This document shows, in pieces, positions 1 to 9,149 of a stretch of DNA of 64,000 bases. Below the pieces are notes generated by a model. It saw only the letters and a program-made list of their open reading frames with translations, did no database searches and was not told the origin of the DNA. Source of the DNA: Bradyrhizobium sp. 170 (lineage in GTDB: Bacteria > Pseudomonadota > Alphaproteobacteria > Rhizobiales > Xanthobacteraceae); the NCBI RefSeq assembly GCF_023101085.1, contig NZ_CP064703.1:3720001-3784000 (forward strand), in the 5' to 3' direction. Numbering within the stretch: position 1 is the first letter of the stretch; every line of letters begins with the position of its first letter. Both the position numbers and the translations under genes were made by a program.

Positions 1-1230
1 AGGGAAGGTAGCGCCTTATTGGGCGGGGCCGTCATTGCTGGTGGCCTTGCCGGAAGTGAAGCGCGCGCCGCGGACGGAAATACGGGCAACCTCCCTCCCA
101 ACGTGCCGGAATGGATGAAGACGCCCGGCGATCCCATGGGAACCCAGCCCTATGGCGCGCCGTCCCCGTTCGAAAAAGACGTCATCAAGAACATCTCGAA
201 GACGCTGCCGCAATATTTGTCGACATCTGGACGCACGCCGTTGCAGGACCTCGACGGCATCATCACGCCGAACGGTCTGTTCTACGAGCGCCATCATGGC
301 GGCGTTCCCACCATTGATCCGGCGCAGCACCGGCTGATGCTCCATGGCCTCGTCGACAGGCCCCTGATCTTCACTATGGACGACATCCGGCGCTTTCCCT
401 CGGAGTCTCACATCTATTTCCTCGAATGCTCGGGCAACCCGGAATACAAGAAGCCCTACGGCAAGACCGCTTCCGATCTTGTCGGCCTGCTGAGCTGCGC
501 CGAATGGACTGGGGTCAGCCTGAAGCTGGTGTTGCGGGAAGCGGGCCTGCAGCCGGGCGCAAAATGGGTTGTGGCCGAAGGTGCCGATTCCGCGGCAATG
601 ACGCGGAGTATTCCGATCGAGAAATGCCTCGATGACGCGATGCTGGCGTACAGCCAGAACGGCGAGCGGTTGCGCCCGCAGCAGGGCTATCCGCTTCGCC
701 TGCTGGTGCCGGGCTTTGAAGGCAATATGAATGTGAAGTGGCTGCGCCGCCTGCATGTCACTGCGGAGCCGGCTTATTCGCGCGATGAGACCTCGAAATA
801 CACCGACCCAATGCCCAACGGTACGGCACGCGAATTCACCTTCTACATGGAAGCCAAATCCATCATCACCCGGCCGTCGGGCGGCCAGCGGCTGTCGGCG
901 CCTGGTTTCCACGAAATCAGCGGCATCGCCTGGACCGGTCGCGGCAAAGTCAGGCGTGTCGATGTATCCGTCGATGACGGCAAGAGCTGGCAGCAGGCCC
1001 AACTGCAGGAGCCGGTGCTGACCCGGGCGCTGACCCGCTTCCGGCTGCCGTGGCATTGGGATGGCAAGCCTGCAGTGATCCAGAGCCGCGCCGTCGACGA
1101 GACCGGCTACGTGCAGCCGACGCTGGCCGAACTGCTCGCGGTGCGTGGCGACAACTACGTCTACCACAACAACGCGATCTGGCCCTGGCGCATCGCTGAA
1201 GACGGCGAGATAACCAATGCCCACGCGTAG
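1..1230 (+). CDS. soxC: Sulfite dehydrogenase SoxC, molybdenum subunit (5' end outside window)
   Basis: Molybdopterin sulfite-oxidase-family subunit of the periplasmic SoxCD sulfane dehydrogenase, which oxidises the sulfur bound to SoxY in thiosulfate oxidation. The frame is open to base 1. The first visible residues form the hydrophobic part and the cleavage region of an exported (TAT-type) signal, so the true start lies left of the window and the TTG at 19 is not a start. Visible marks are the Mo-ligating cysteine in YFLECSGNP, the NGLFYERHHGG region, the R-x-QQGYPLRLLVPG segment and a C-terminal Moco dimerisation domain. The stop overlaps the start of soxD by 14 bp, so the two are translationally coupled. 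Other sox genes probably lie to the left. Confidence 0.93.
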   Translation, partial: REGSALLGGAVIAGGLAGSEARAADGNTGNLPPNVPEWMKTPGDPMGTQPYGAPSPFEKDVIKNISKTLPQYLSTSGRTPLQDLDGIITPNGLFYERHHGGVPTIDPAQHRLMLHGLVDRPLIFTMDDIRRFPSESHIYFLECSGNPEYKKPYGKTASDLVGLLSCAEWTGVSLKLVLREAGLQPGAKWVVAEGADSAAMTRSIPIEKCLDDAMLAYSQNGERLRPQQGYPLRLLVPGFEGNMNVKWLRRLHVTAEPAYSRDETSKYTDPMPNGTAREFTFYMEAKSIITRPSGGQRLSAPGFHEISGIAWTGRGKVRRVDVSVDDGKSWQQAQLQEPVLTRALTRFRLPWHWDGKPAVIQSRAVDETGYVQPTLAELLAVRGDNYVYHNNAIWPWRIAEDGEITNAHA

Positions 1231-1780
1231 GCTTAAATCCGCAGCGTTGGCTGTTGCTGCACTGCTGTGCGTGACGAGCGCAAAGGCGCAAAGCCCGTAT
1301 GGCATCGGCCGGGTCGCGACGCCTGCCGAGATCGCGGGCTGGGACATCGATGTCGGCGGCGAAGGCAGCAAACTGCCGCCGGGAAGCGGCAGCGTCGGCC
1401 ATGGAAGTGAAGTATTCGGTCAGCAATGCGCGGCCTGTCACGGCGCAAAGGGCGAGGGCGGCATCGGCGACCGGCTCGTCGGCGGGCAGGGCACGCTCGG
1501 AACGCCAAAGCCGGTGCGCACCGTCGGCAGCTATTGGCCATACGCGCCGACCTTGTTCGATTACATCCGCCGCGCCATGCCGCAGAATGCGCCGCAATCG
1601 CTCAGCAACGACGACGTCTACGCAGTCTCCGCCTATATCCTTAGCCTCAACGGTCTGTTGCCGGCCGATGCGACGCTTGATGCCAAGTCGCTTGCAGCAA
1701 TCAAGATGCCAAATCGCAACATGTTCGTTGGCGATCCAAGGCCTGATGTCAAGAACCCGGAATGCATGTCGAACTGCTGA
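1217..1780 (+). CDS. soxD: SoxD-type cytochrome c, single haem
   Basis: Cytochrome c partner of SoxC that would pass electrons from sulfane-sulfur oxidation to the respiratory chain. The 187-residue product has a Sec signal peptide (residues 1-24, ending AKA), one haem site CAACH near residue 72, and a distal region with candidate Met ligands. The Paracoccus SoxD is about twice as long with two haem domains. This short one-haem form is a SoxD variant rather than a truncation, because it has its own stop and the C-terminus ends cleanly. The ATG lies inside the last codons of soxC. I rely on the context for the name; the domain alone says only small class I cytochrome c. Confidence 0.85.
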   Translation: MPTRRLKSAALAVAALLCVTSAKAQSPYGIGRVATPAEIAGWDIDVGGEGSKLPPGSGSVGHGSEVFGQQCAACHGAKGEGGIGDRLVGGQGTLGTPKPVRTVGSYWPYAPTLFDYIRRAMPQNAPQSLSNDDVYAVSAYILSLNGLLPADATLDAKSLAAIKMPNRNMFVGDPRPDVKNPECMSNC

Positions 1781-1958
1781 CGTGGCACGTCGTTCTGCCG
1801 AAATGCCGCGATGACCCGCGTCAACAGCAGCAATACGGGACAAGCGATTACAAGCGTGCGTTCACATATTTTAGATATCGGCTGCGAGTTCCCGAGCGAG
1901 CTACTGATGACATCGTCTTTAAATGGAAGCGGCTGCAAGCATCTCAATGAGGTCGTCT

Positions 1959-2243
1959 ATGTTGCGTAAAGCCCCGGTCGTTTTTGCAATTGTCCTTGCT
2001 CTCGGAAGTTCCGGGCTTTTCACCAGCGCATTTGCCCGAAGTGGCGGCCATGGTGGCGGCGGAACAGGTGACGGCTTTCGGGGCGATCATTTTCGCGGCA
2101 CCTTCGGTGGTATTTCCGGTGACGGTTTTGGCGGTGACGGTAGCCGCACCGGCAGTTTGCGCAACGGATTCCGCGGCCATGAGAGCCGCGATGTGTGGGG
2201 CCACTGGGGCACCTACTATGGACCCATGATTCCCGCGCTTTGA
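1959..2243 (+). CDS. Small glycine-rich exported protein
   Basis: A Sec signal peptide (MLRKAPVVFAIVLALG..., cleavage near AFA) is followed by a short Gly/His/Phe/Arg-rich tail with repeated GDGFxGD-like units. The start at 1959 has GAGG 8-9 bases upstream; in-frame ATGs at 1923 and 1947 have poorer spacing. No known domain is visible. It resembles in style, not in detailed sequence, the glycine-rich exported protein at 24.1-24.4 kb. Function is unknown. It is separated from soxD by about 180 bp in which I see nothing. Confidence 0.55.
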   Translation: MLRKAPVVFAIVLALGSSGLFTSAFARSGGHGGGGTGDGFRGDHFRGTFGGISGDGFGGDGSRTGSLRNGFRGHESRDVWGHWGTYYGPMIPAL

Positions 2244-2323
2244 GAGCCGCATGGCCGCGTCAAGCGCCATGCTGAGAAGCAGTCGCTGATCGCTGGCCCC
2301 CAATGGCAAGAAGTCCTGGAAAT

Positions 2324-3463
2324 TTAGGTCTTGAGATCGCGCGCCTTGCCGAAATACATCAGTTCCCAGATGGCGCGGTCTTCGAAATGATCCACACGCA
2401 CGCCCCTCTCGAACCTCTCCATCGTTAACTTGCCGGTAAAGCGGTGATAGGCGCCGTCGAATCCGATCAGGCGGGCGATGATCCGCTTGAGCAGCGGCGC
2501 GCGGTCGGTGAGGATGGCTTGCAAAATGGTCCTCTCGCGCTCGAATGACACGACATAGCGCGTATCGGCATCGTGATAAGTGTAGCGGGTGACATCGGCC
2601 ACCGGCTTGCTGGTCTTGCCGTCGATCGCGACCCGATCCGTCTCGAAGGATACCTTCGCATCGTTGTCAGCGATGATCCTGCCGCTCTTGGCCAGCATGA
2701 ATATGGTTTGCGTTTCATGGCCGTAAGAGGCGGTGGCGGTGATGTAGGACGCGATGACGGTGTGGGGACCGACGCTGGCGCGGGCCCAGTACCAGTTGTG
2801 CATCAGCGTCTGCATGGGGACGTCGCCCCAATTGTGATCGTGATATCCGCTGCCGGAGGCGCGGTGTTCCTCAGAGTCGATTGTGTAGCGGACGTTTGCC
2901 CGCCCGTGGGGCACCGCGGGGAGCCAGCCAAAGAGCTTTTCTCGCTCTTCGACACCAAAATAGAGATGACCGGATTTGGGGCGCCAGGCGGGGACGTCTG
3001 CCGTCAATTCGATATCGACCGATATCTCCTCGATGATTGCGGTGATGTGATAGCGCTTGAGATCGCCAACGATACGGTTGGGACCGATGCTGACATCGCA
3101 ACCGGATTTCGATGCCTTGAACAGCTCCGGCCTGGTGTCGAGAAGCTTCGCGAAGCTGCGGCCGTCGGGCAAGGTGAGGTTGATGGTGATCCTCGGCGCA
3201 AGCGGACCGTTCTGGCTGACATTCGGTTTGGTGTAGAAAACCACGACGACGGTCGCCCCATTGTCGAGATGGGCATCAAAGTACCACCATTCATAGCGGC
3301 CACTTTCCGTGCCGATACGTTGGCCGTCCTCAAACTCCGCTATTTCAACCGGCTTGATTCCAAGTCGTTTGTAATCGGAGGCGCGATCCGCCAGTCGGAG
3401 ATGGCCGTTGTTACGATGCATGGTTGTTTTCTTGCGGCGATGGGATTTCAGAACCGATGGCAT
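2324..3463 (-). CDS. CrtC/AttH-like (hydroxyneurosporene-synthase family) lipocalin-fold protein
   Basis: A 379-residue protein without signal peptide. The WWYFDAHL motif near residue 60 and the GSGYHDHNWG...NWYWARA motif around residues 200-225 are hallmarks of the AttH/CrtC family (two lipocalin-like halves). Members include carotenoid 1,2-hydratase, but the family is broad and no carotenoid genes are nearby, so the substrate cannot be assigned. The start at 3463 has an AGGTGG Shine-Dalgarno; an in-frame ATG lies 14 codons further in. It stands alone, transcribed away from the FMN reductase region. Confidence 0.7.
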   Translation of the reverse strand: MPSVLKSHRRKKTTMHRNNGHLRLADRASDYKRLGIKPVEIAEFEDGQRIGTESGRYEWWYFDAHLDNGATVVVVFYTKPNVSQNGPLAPRITINLTLPDGRSFAKLLDTRPELFKASKSGCDVSIGPNRIVGDLKRYHITAIIEEISVDIELTADVPAWRPKSGHLYFGVEEREKLFGWLPAVPHGRANVRYTIDSEEHRASGSGYHDHNWGDVPMQTLMHNWYWARASVGPHTVIASYITATASYGHETQTIFMLAKSGRIIADNDAKVSFETDRVAIDGKTSKPVADVTRYTYHDADTRYVVSFERERTILQAILTDRAPLLKRIIARLIGFDGAYHRFTGKLTMERFERGVRVDHFEDRAIWELMYFGKARDLKT

Positions 3464-3508
3464 GGCGCCACCTGTCGGTGATCTCAGTGTCCAGATGCGA
3501 ACTGATGG

Positions 3509-3727
3509 TCATGAACCAGACGGCGCTAAGTAACGTCGCGCAGAACGTGTCCCAATAGAGCAAGAATATCCCGGCTGCTCACGCGACCTCGTCTGGTTGG
3601 GGCGATTGATTCGTTCCTTCAGAACGGCCGACGGCTTGAACACGATGATACGAGACGGAGCTATCCGCACCTCGGTGACGCTCCTCGGCTTGCGGCCGAT
3701 GCGCGGGGCTTTCTTAAGGTCTTTTGT
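3509..3727 (-). pseudogene. Remnant of an IHF/HU-family DNA-binding protein
   Basis: The minus-strand reading frame contains a stretch (coding bases about 3712 to 3602) reading RIGRKPRSVTEVRIAPSRI, then IVFKPSAVLKERIN. This matches the C-terminal DNA-binding arm and last helix of IHF alpha (family pattern RIGRNPKTG-x-E-x-I-x-PRR-x2-x-FKPS-x2-L-x2-RIN). The N-terminal dimerisation helices are missing upstream in this frame and I could not find them in the others, and the frame runs on about 30 residues of unrelated sequence before its stop. I read it as a 5'-truncated remnant. The GTG/proline tip RNPKTG is altered to RKPRSV. Confidence 0.5.
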
Positions 3728-3860
3728 CACAGCTCTGCTTCCTTGCGATCTCAGTATCCCCAACAGGATAAATGCGCACCGCGACACAGGAATACGAGCC
3801 TGATCACGCATCCGTTTACTGAAACGTCGACATTCGCGAACAGTCACAGGGCGTGGAATC

Positions 3861-3874
3861 TAAAATCGAATTTA
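3861..3874 (+). promoter_or_regulatory. TAAA-N6-TTTA palindrome upstream of FMN reductase
   Basis: TAAAATCGAATTTA with flanks C and CTTGAG. It ends 78 bases before the FMN reductase start. It is one of a family of sites in this window sharing C-TAAA-N6-TTTA, always in the same orientation to the downstream gene. Whether it is an operator or a promoter element is unknown. Confidence 0.5.
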
Positions 3875-3952
3875 CTTGAGCTTGACCGACGTCGTCGCGA
3901 TGTTTCTCTGATCGCCAATTTGGAAATTCCAGCTCTTGGAGCCCCGTCCCCG

Positions 3953-4522
3953 ATGACACAACTCTCGCTTCTCGGCCTCTCCGGCAGCCTGCGCCGCGCC
4001 TCCAACAGCACCGCGGTGCTTCGCGGTCTTCAGGACGCGCTTGGGTTCCGGGCTGCGCTCGACATTTTCCCGCTGCATGGGATTCCGCTCTACAACGAGG
4101 ATGATGACGCCGAGCACGCACCTGAATCGGTGCGTGCCTTGCGTTCGGCGATTGAGGCGAGCGATGGCGTGATCATGATCTCACCCGAATACAATCATGG
4201 CATGTCGGGCGTGCTGAAGAATGCGCTCGACTGGGCCTCTCGGCCCTACGGTGTGTCGGCGCTGAAAGGTAAGCCGGTGCTGACGATGACGGCCTCGCCC
4301 GCCTTCACCGGTGGCGTGCGCGCACAGCAGCAGATGAACGAGACGCTCGCATCGATACCAACACGTCCTGTTTTCCGGCCCCAGATCGTGATCGCCGGCG
4401 TGCACGAGAAGGTGCGCGACGGGCGCCTCATCGATGAGGCTGCGATCGGCTTCGCAGTTGCGGGCGTCGATGATCTCCTCGAGGAGATCAGGGCAGTTCG
4501 CTCTGTCCGAAAGGCGGCATGA
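3953..4522 (+). CDS. NADPH-dependent FMN reductase (chromate-reductase-like flavodoxin fold)
   Basis: A 189-residue flavodoxin-fold oxidoreductase of the NADPH-dependent FMN reductase family (ChrR/ArsH-like), which reduces quinones, chromate or free flavin in the cytoplasm. It shows the FMN phosphate loop GLSGSLRRASNS at the N-terminus and the SPEYNHGMSGVLKNALDW motif near residue 80. The frame is open further upstream, but the ATG at 3953 begins exactly at the family's first beta strand. Its 3' end overlaps the oppositely oriented MFS pseudogene by 35 bp. A conserved palindrome lies 78 bp upstream. Confidence 0.85.
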   Translation: MTQLSLLGLSGSLRRASNSTAVLRGLQDALGFRAALDIFPLHGIPLYNEDDDAEHAPESVRALRSAIEASDGVIMISPEYNHGMSGVLKNALDWASRPYGVSALKGKPVLTMTASPAFTGGVRAQQQMNETLASIPTRPVFRPQIVIAGVHEKVRDGRLIDEAAIGFAVAGVDDLLEEIRAVRSVRKAA

Positions 4523-5970
4523 ACGTTACGGCCGCCGCGCAGTTTTTCCTTCCGGCAGAGAAGAGAATCACAGGTTCAAGCAACGCTTTGGGTGTCGCGA
4601 CCAAACGCAGGAAGCTCATCCCGCTTCCTGTCGCGGCGAATACTGCACCAAGCCCCAATGCAAGCGTGGCTCCCTCGCGACCGGCGAGGCCAAAACAGAG
4701 AGCGGCAAGCGCTGCACCGATTGTCTGCCCGGTCAGGCGTGCCGTCGCAACCGTGCCGCTTGCGCTGCCACACGATCGACAGGCGCGCTGGACATCAAGG
4801 CCTTCATGTTCGGGGCCTGAAAAAAACCAAACCCACATCCGCAGATAGCCATGCGCCAAACGAAGTCGACGACATGCGGGTTGGCCGGGAGCATCGCCAG
4901 CAGGGCCATTCCCAGGCTCAGCAACGCGAGACCGAGGCCGCCGAGAGTTCCTGCGGAATGGCCGTCGGATAGACGGCCGGCGATCGGCGCCATGATGCCC
5001 ACGACGAGAGGCCATGGGGTCATGAAGAAGCCCGTCTCGACCTGCGAACGATGAAGAATGTCCTCGAAGTAGAATGGCAGTGAGACAAAAGCCAGGCCTT
5101 GGACCGCAAACGAGCAGACCGCGGTCGCGGTGGAAAGCGCGAAGATCGGTCTCCGAAACAGGTCGACCGGCAGCACGGGTGCCGGAGAATCCGCTTGCCG
5201 GCGGATCAGAGCCCAGCCAAGCAGCACGGCGGAGGCAAGTTCGATCGATACAAGCCCAGGCCGCGCGTGATGGGCGGCGCTTCCGATCCCCAGGATGAAA
5301 AGGCCCAGACAGCCTGCGGCCATCATTGCTCCCGGAAAATCGAAGCCAAGCGTCGCTCTCGGGGTACGCGGCAATGTCTTCAAACCGATCAGGATCGCAA
5401 CAACACCGAAGGGGATGTTGATGGCAAACAGCCAGCTCCAAGGTCCAATCGCGAGGATGCCCGAGGCGATCGTCGGACCGAGCGTGAAGGCGGTGGCGAC
5501 GACCATCGCGTTGCGTCCGAAACCCAGTCCCTGCAAGCGCCCCTGGATAAACGAAGCGAACCAACGCCGTGTTCGCGCTCATGATACCGCCGGCGCCGAA
5601 GCCCTGCAGCACGCGTGCGGTCAGCAGGCTGGTCAACGACCATGCGCATGCGCAAAAAAGCGACGCCAACGTGAACAGCACAAGGCCTCCGAGGTAGATG
5701 CGGTGGTGACCGACAACTTCGCCAAGCGCGGCGAGCGGCAAAAGGGTTGCGACCATCGCAATCTGGTAGACATTCACCGCCCAGATCACTTCGGCCGGGC
5801 CAGCGTGCAGATCAGCAGCTATTGCGGGGAGGGCGATTATTCGCGATCGCCGTATCGAGCGAGGCCATCGCGAGAGCGGTAAAAATGGCTGCGGCGGCCC
5901 ATCTCCGGCGTTCTGCCGGCAGACCATCGATCGCAACCGGCCCATCCGCCGAAATTGTTTCCGTCGACAT
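4488..5970 (-). pseudogene. DHA2-family MFS drug transporter, three frameshifts
   Basis: A 14-helix EmrB/QacA-type major facilitator is split over three reading frames. The N-terminus (MSTETISADG...SLDTAIAN) is in one frame. An extra base near 5840 shifts to IALPAIAADLHAGPAEVIWAV. An extra G in a GGGG run near 5541 shifts to the GRNAMVVATAFTLGPT block. A missing base near 4756 shifts to SGTVATARLTGQ and the C-terminus. Each repair restores normal family sequence. The start ATG is at 5970. Net effect as read: only a short N-terminal peptide would be made. Either a recent pseudogene or base-calling errors. Confidence 0.8.
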
Positions 5971-6186
5971 TCGAAAGGCTCTCCTAATATGCGCGATTTG
6001 ATGGGCGTATGGGTTTGCCGGCAGGCGATTTTCGGGATGCCGCATATGCGAGCTGTCCGGCATGGGAGAGCGATCCCGAGAATCGATTTGCTTGGCAGGA
6101 AAGGTGACATTTCGTGCCAGTCGGTCAGGCTCTTTCCCGGTCTGCCGGTGAAGCACAGTATGACGGTCAGACCTCTGCGTGAGCCA

Positions 6187-6561
6187 TTAATCGTCGTCCG
6201 GACCGTAGTAGCTTCTCAGCAACCGATAGTGATCGCCGACTTTTCGGTAAACGTGATGAAGGCATCGTCCTTGGGTACAGATGGCCGTCCGATTGCCGCA
6301 ACGAAGACGTCCGAAATGCAAGACGAGAAGCTTCGAATTCTCGAAGTAGCCGGCGAAATACTGCTGCGCCGCCAGATCCGGTCCACACATTCGCGTGAGC
6401 GCGGTTCGGACCTCTGGCGGCAATGCGTCGATATTTCCGGGATCCCAGACCTTTTCCTCGAACGAGCTGGCGCGCGCAAACGCCGGCGTCAGCACGCCGG
6501 GAAGGCCGAACAGAATCACCAAGGTAAAAAGGCGGACAATAGCAGTCATCGAAGGAGCCAT
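6187..6561 (-). CDS. Exported hypothetical protein
   Basis: A 124-residue product. The start at 6561 follows GAGG at good spacing; the frame is open 14 codons further upstream. A Sec signal peptide (MAPSMTAIVRLFTLVILFG..., cleavage near AFA) precedes a compact domain with three cysteines (MCGPD, LRCGN, QGRCLH) and a C-terminal YYGPDDD. The pattern DALPPEVRTALTRMCG looks conserved and structured, but I do not recognise the family. Probably periplasmic. It lies between the MFS remnant and the lactate dehydrogenase remnant, with no sign of an operon. Confidence 0.6.
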   Translation of the reverse strand: MAPSMTAIVRLFTLVILFGLPGVLTPAFARASSFEEKVWDPGNIDALPPEVRTALTRMCGPDLAAQQYFAGYFENSKLLVLHFGRLRCGNRTAICTQGRCLHHVYRKVGDHYRLLRSYYGPDDD

Positions 6562-6619
6562 TTGGTCACGCCTCGAGATCCACGCGCCGAACTCTAGTCG
6601 CACTTGCTCTGATAGCTAA

Positions 6620-7554
6620 TCAGCGGATTCGCCCTTGGGCCTTGTGTAATGTTTCGACGCATCTTTTCAGGGCAACTTGTTCGACATTCGACAGAGGAGG
6701 GTCAAGGATTTGGAGGCAGCCGTCCCGACCGACGACACCGGGCAGCGAAGTGTTACTCCAAGTCTTGAGATATAAACCCCGATCGGAACTACGGCGCGTT
6801 CGTCGCGCAGCACGATTTCGGCGATCCGGGCGCAAACCATTCCAATTCCATACTGGCTGGCTCCAATACCTTCGATGATCGCTATGTTTGCATAGCGCAC
6901 TTCGTTCTCGATCGTCGCGCGGACGTCGTCGCCCTGCATAAGGCCGGGCCGCTCAAGCGCATCCGTAATCGGGACGCCGCCTACGCGGGCGGCAGACCAA
7001 TGAATGATCTGGGATGTTCCATGTTCCCCGAGAACCTGCGCCTCGATGTCTGTCGGAGCTACCCTGAGCCGTCGGCCCAGATGCACGCGAAAGCGCAGGC
7101 TGTCGAGCAGCGTGCCGGTGCTGAGAACGCGTTGATGACCGGCCAGTTCGCGTGTCAGGTAGGCAAGCGGATCCGGAGGGTCGGTGACGACGAGCAGAAC
7201 GGCGTCCGGCGCGGCTACGGTAATCGCGAGAATTACCTCACGGTAGACCTCGGCATTCCTGTCCAGCAGGCGCAAGCGGCCCAGTGGATCGCTACGATCC
7301 GTTGCCCCGCCGGATTTCTCGTTGACGCCGACGGTGATCATGACGAGCGCGGCGCCCGCCAGATCCGAATAGTCCCCATCTGTCGCCCTGGTGGTGGATG
7401 ACAAGGGGGCCCCGTAGCCCATGTCGGTCGCCATGGCTTTCGCGCGATTGCGGCCTCGGTTGAGGAGAATCAGCTCGCTGGCGCAACCTCTCATGAGGGT
7501 TGCCATTGCACATGCGGCCCCGACGGCTCCCGCTCCGACAATTCCAACCTTCAT
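6620..7554 (-). pseudogene. ldh: L-lactate/malate dehydrogenase family, C-terminal frameshift
   Basis: NAD-dependent 2-hydroxyacid dehydrogenase of the lactate/malate dehydrogenase family. Visible are the Rossmann motif GAGAVGAACA at residues 7-16, the catalytic-loop segment GVNEKSGGATDRSDPLGR and the catalytic histidine in LGEHGTSQ. The start at 7554 begins at this nucleotide-binding strand. Near base 6752 one base seems missing: the annotated frame turns to unrelated sequence after GVYISRLGVTL, while the next frame continues with SLPGVVGRDGCLQILDPPLS and a proper C-terminal helix to 6620. The C-terminal helix is needed for the fold, so the protein is probably inactive unless this is a sequence error. 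Confidence 0.75.
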
Positions 7555-7704
7555 GACATGTCCTCGTCCGTGCCTGGGACTTCCTGTGGTGGCGGCCGAA
7601 ATGCTCAATGAGCAAAGGTGTCGCCACGCGTCGGCTTCTTGAGAATGCCGGCATATCCCGGTCACAAGCCCAGGTTATCCCGGGAAAGGCCCGGCCTCGA
7701 GTCT

Positions 7705-7893
7705 TTAACTGCAGCGAACGATTTGAATAATCGATAGCGCGTCACTGGCAGGGAAGGTTTGCCTGAGGGCGTCGTCGAGTTGGTCATTGACACGCTCCCA
7801 TTCCGCATCCTGCGCTTTTGATCTTGTTGATCGAGTCTTGTTTTGAACCTTGACACGACGCTTGGGAATTGTCCGGCGGGTCCTGTCCTTCAT
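7705..7893 (-). CDS. Small basic conserved protein with TFPASD motif
   Basis: A 62-residue protein with a very basic N-terminal half (KDRTRRTIPKRRVKVQNKT) and a C-terminal segment DQLDDALRQTFPASDALSII. That segment matches a motif (LD-x-AL-x2-TFPASDP) common in small uncharacterised proteobacterial proteins. The ATG follows AAGGAAG at seven bases. Function unknown; no membrane segment. An overlapping frame with a later start is a shadow. Confidence 0.6.
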   Translation of the reverse strand: MKDRTRRTIPKRRVKVQNKTRSTRSKAQDAEWERVNDQLDDALRQTFPASDALSIIQIVRCS

Positions 7894-8029
7894 TGGTGCT
7901 TCCTTCGATACTGGCGTAAGTCAGGACAGAAAGGCGTCCTTAGACTCTGGTCGAACGTGTCCATTCATCGACGAGTAATAGAGAGATGTCCGAGATACTG
8001 AATCCGCAGCGAGTCGTTCGTCTTGGATC

Positions 8030-8524
8030 TCAGGCGCGCTGACCGCACTCGAAGAGGAACCAGGTTCGCTTCTCTGTCTCGTCGATCCAGTTCTCCAGCA
8101 GGCTTGCGGTAGCCACATCTCCTGCCTTGTCGCAGAGCGAATGAACCTCGCGCATGTTCCGCGTCAGTATTGCGTTGTCTTCGCGGAGCTCAGCTATCAT
8201 GTCGAACGGCTCAACGTATTCTGCATTGTTATCCACGATGCGCTGAAGGCGCGAGATTTGCCCGATCGAACGAACGGTTGTCCCGCCGATCTTCCGCACG
8301 CGCTCGGCAATGGCATCCGTCATGGCAAAAAGCTGGTCGCCTTGGTCATCGAGCATCAAGTGATAGTCGCGGAAATGTGGGCCAGACATGTGCCAATGGA
8401 AATTCTTGGTCTTGAGATATAGCGCAAACACGTCCGAGAGAAGCACCGTCAGTTCGGCCGAGATATCACGAACCGCGTGTTCCGAAAGAGTGGTGGGAGT
8501 CTTGAGCGACATTTTCTGCAACAT
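8030..8524 (-). CDS. dps: Dps ferritin-like DNA-protecting protein
   Basis: Dodecameric mini-ferritin that oxidises and stores iron with peroxide and protects DNA in starved or stressed cells. The 164-residue sequence has the Dps ferroxidase ligands in KNFHWHMSGPHFRDYH and DDQGDQLF, followed by the four-helix bundle. The start at 8524 follows GAGG at eight bases; the frame is open upstream and a second ATG lies four codons in. A TAAA-N6-TTTA site is 112 bp upstream. Monocistronic. Confidence 0.92.
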   Translation of the reverse strand: MLQKMSLKTPTTLSEHAVRDISAELTVLLSDVFALYLKTKNFHWHMSGPHFRDYHLMLDDQGDQLFAMTDAIAERVRKIGGTTVRSIGQISRLQRIVDNNAEYVEPFDMIAELREDNAILTRNMREVHSLCDKAGDVATASLLENWIDETEKRTWFLFECGQRA

Positions 8525-8636
8525 GTAAGCGACCTCGTCGATTTTTAGTCGGGTGACTTCGACCGCAGACAGATGGCGACCTGCTGCGTGCCGGTTGGAG
8601 AGCCTATAGATCGTCTTCGTTCCCGGACGTTTCAAT

Positions 8637-8650
8637 TAAAAAGCTGTTTA
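8637..8650 (-). promoter_or_regulatory. TAAA-N6-TTTA palindrome upstream of dps
   Basis: On the gene strand the site reads C-TAAA-CAGCTT-TTTA-ATTG, 112 bp before the dps start. Same orientation relative to the gene as the other copies. Confidence 0.5.
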
Positions 8651-8753
8651 GCCTTTCAGGTTCGTCACAAGAGAACAGCATGGATCCGAAACGGCAGCCG
8701 ATCGATATGCGCCATGGTCGAGATCTCCATATCCGCAATGACCGCTCACGGCT

Positions 8754-9149
8754 TCAAGGCTGCTTCCGCATGTTCATCGCATCGGACGACGGCATCAGCA
8801 TGTTGTCGTTCAGGTCGGTCACGATCCATATTGTACCGACGACCACCACGAATACGATGAGCAGGCCGAAGGCGAGGGCCAGGATGTTGTTGGTGCTGTC
8901 CGGCCCGCTGGTGAGGTGGAGGAAAAAAACAAGGTGAACGCCCATCTGGGCAATCGCGAGGACCGCAAGCCCCAGGCCCACGCCGCCCGGCCAGAGCATG
9001 GATGTGTTGGCAACCCAGAAGGACGTCGCCGTGAGAACGAGCGCCACCAAGAGGCCGATGGAGTAGACCAGAGCCTCCGAGGGGGCCCATGCCTGCACTT
9101 CCTCGCTCGGGACGTCTCCGGGAGCGCGATCGTATCGAACGTCCGTCAT
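8754..9149 (-). CDS. cyoD: Cytochrome bo quinol oxidase subunit IV
   Basis: Smallest subunit of the haem-copper bo-type quinol oxidase in the inner membrane; it helps assembly of the CuB site. The 131 residues hold three membrane helices (about 28-50, 54-76, 88-110) with the family motif QMGVHLVFFLHL. The ATG overlaps the cyoC stop (ATGA). It is the last gene of the cyoEABCD operon. Confidence 0.93.
   Translation of the reverse strand: MTDVRYDRAPGDVPSEEVQAWAPSEALVYSIGLLVALVLTATSFWVANTSMLWPGGVGLGLAVLAIAQMGVHLVFFLHLTSGPDSTNNILALAFGLLIVFVVVVGTIWIVTDLNDNMLMPSSDAMNMRKQP

Noticed and set aside
16..1371. Long minus-strand ORF opposite soxC
   Set aside because: Antisense shadow of a high-GC gene; no domain, no ribosome site, and soxC is clearly coding.
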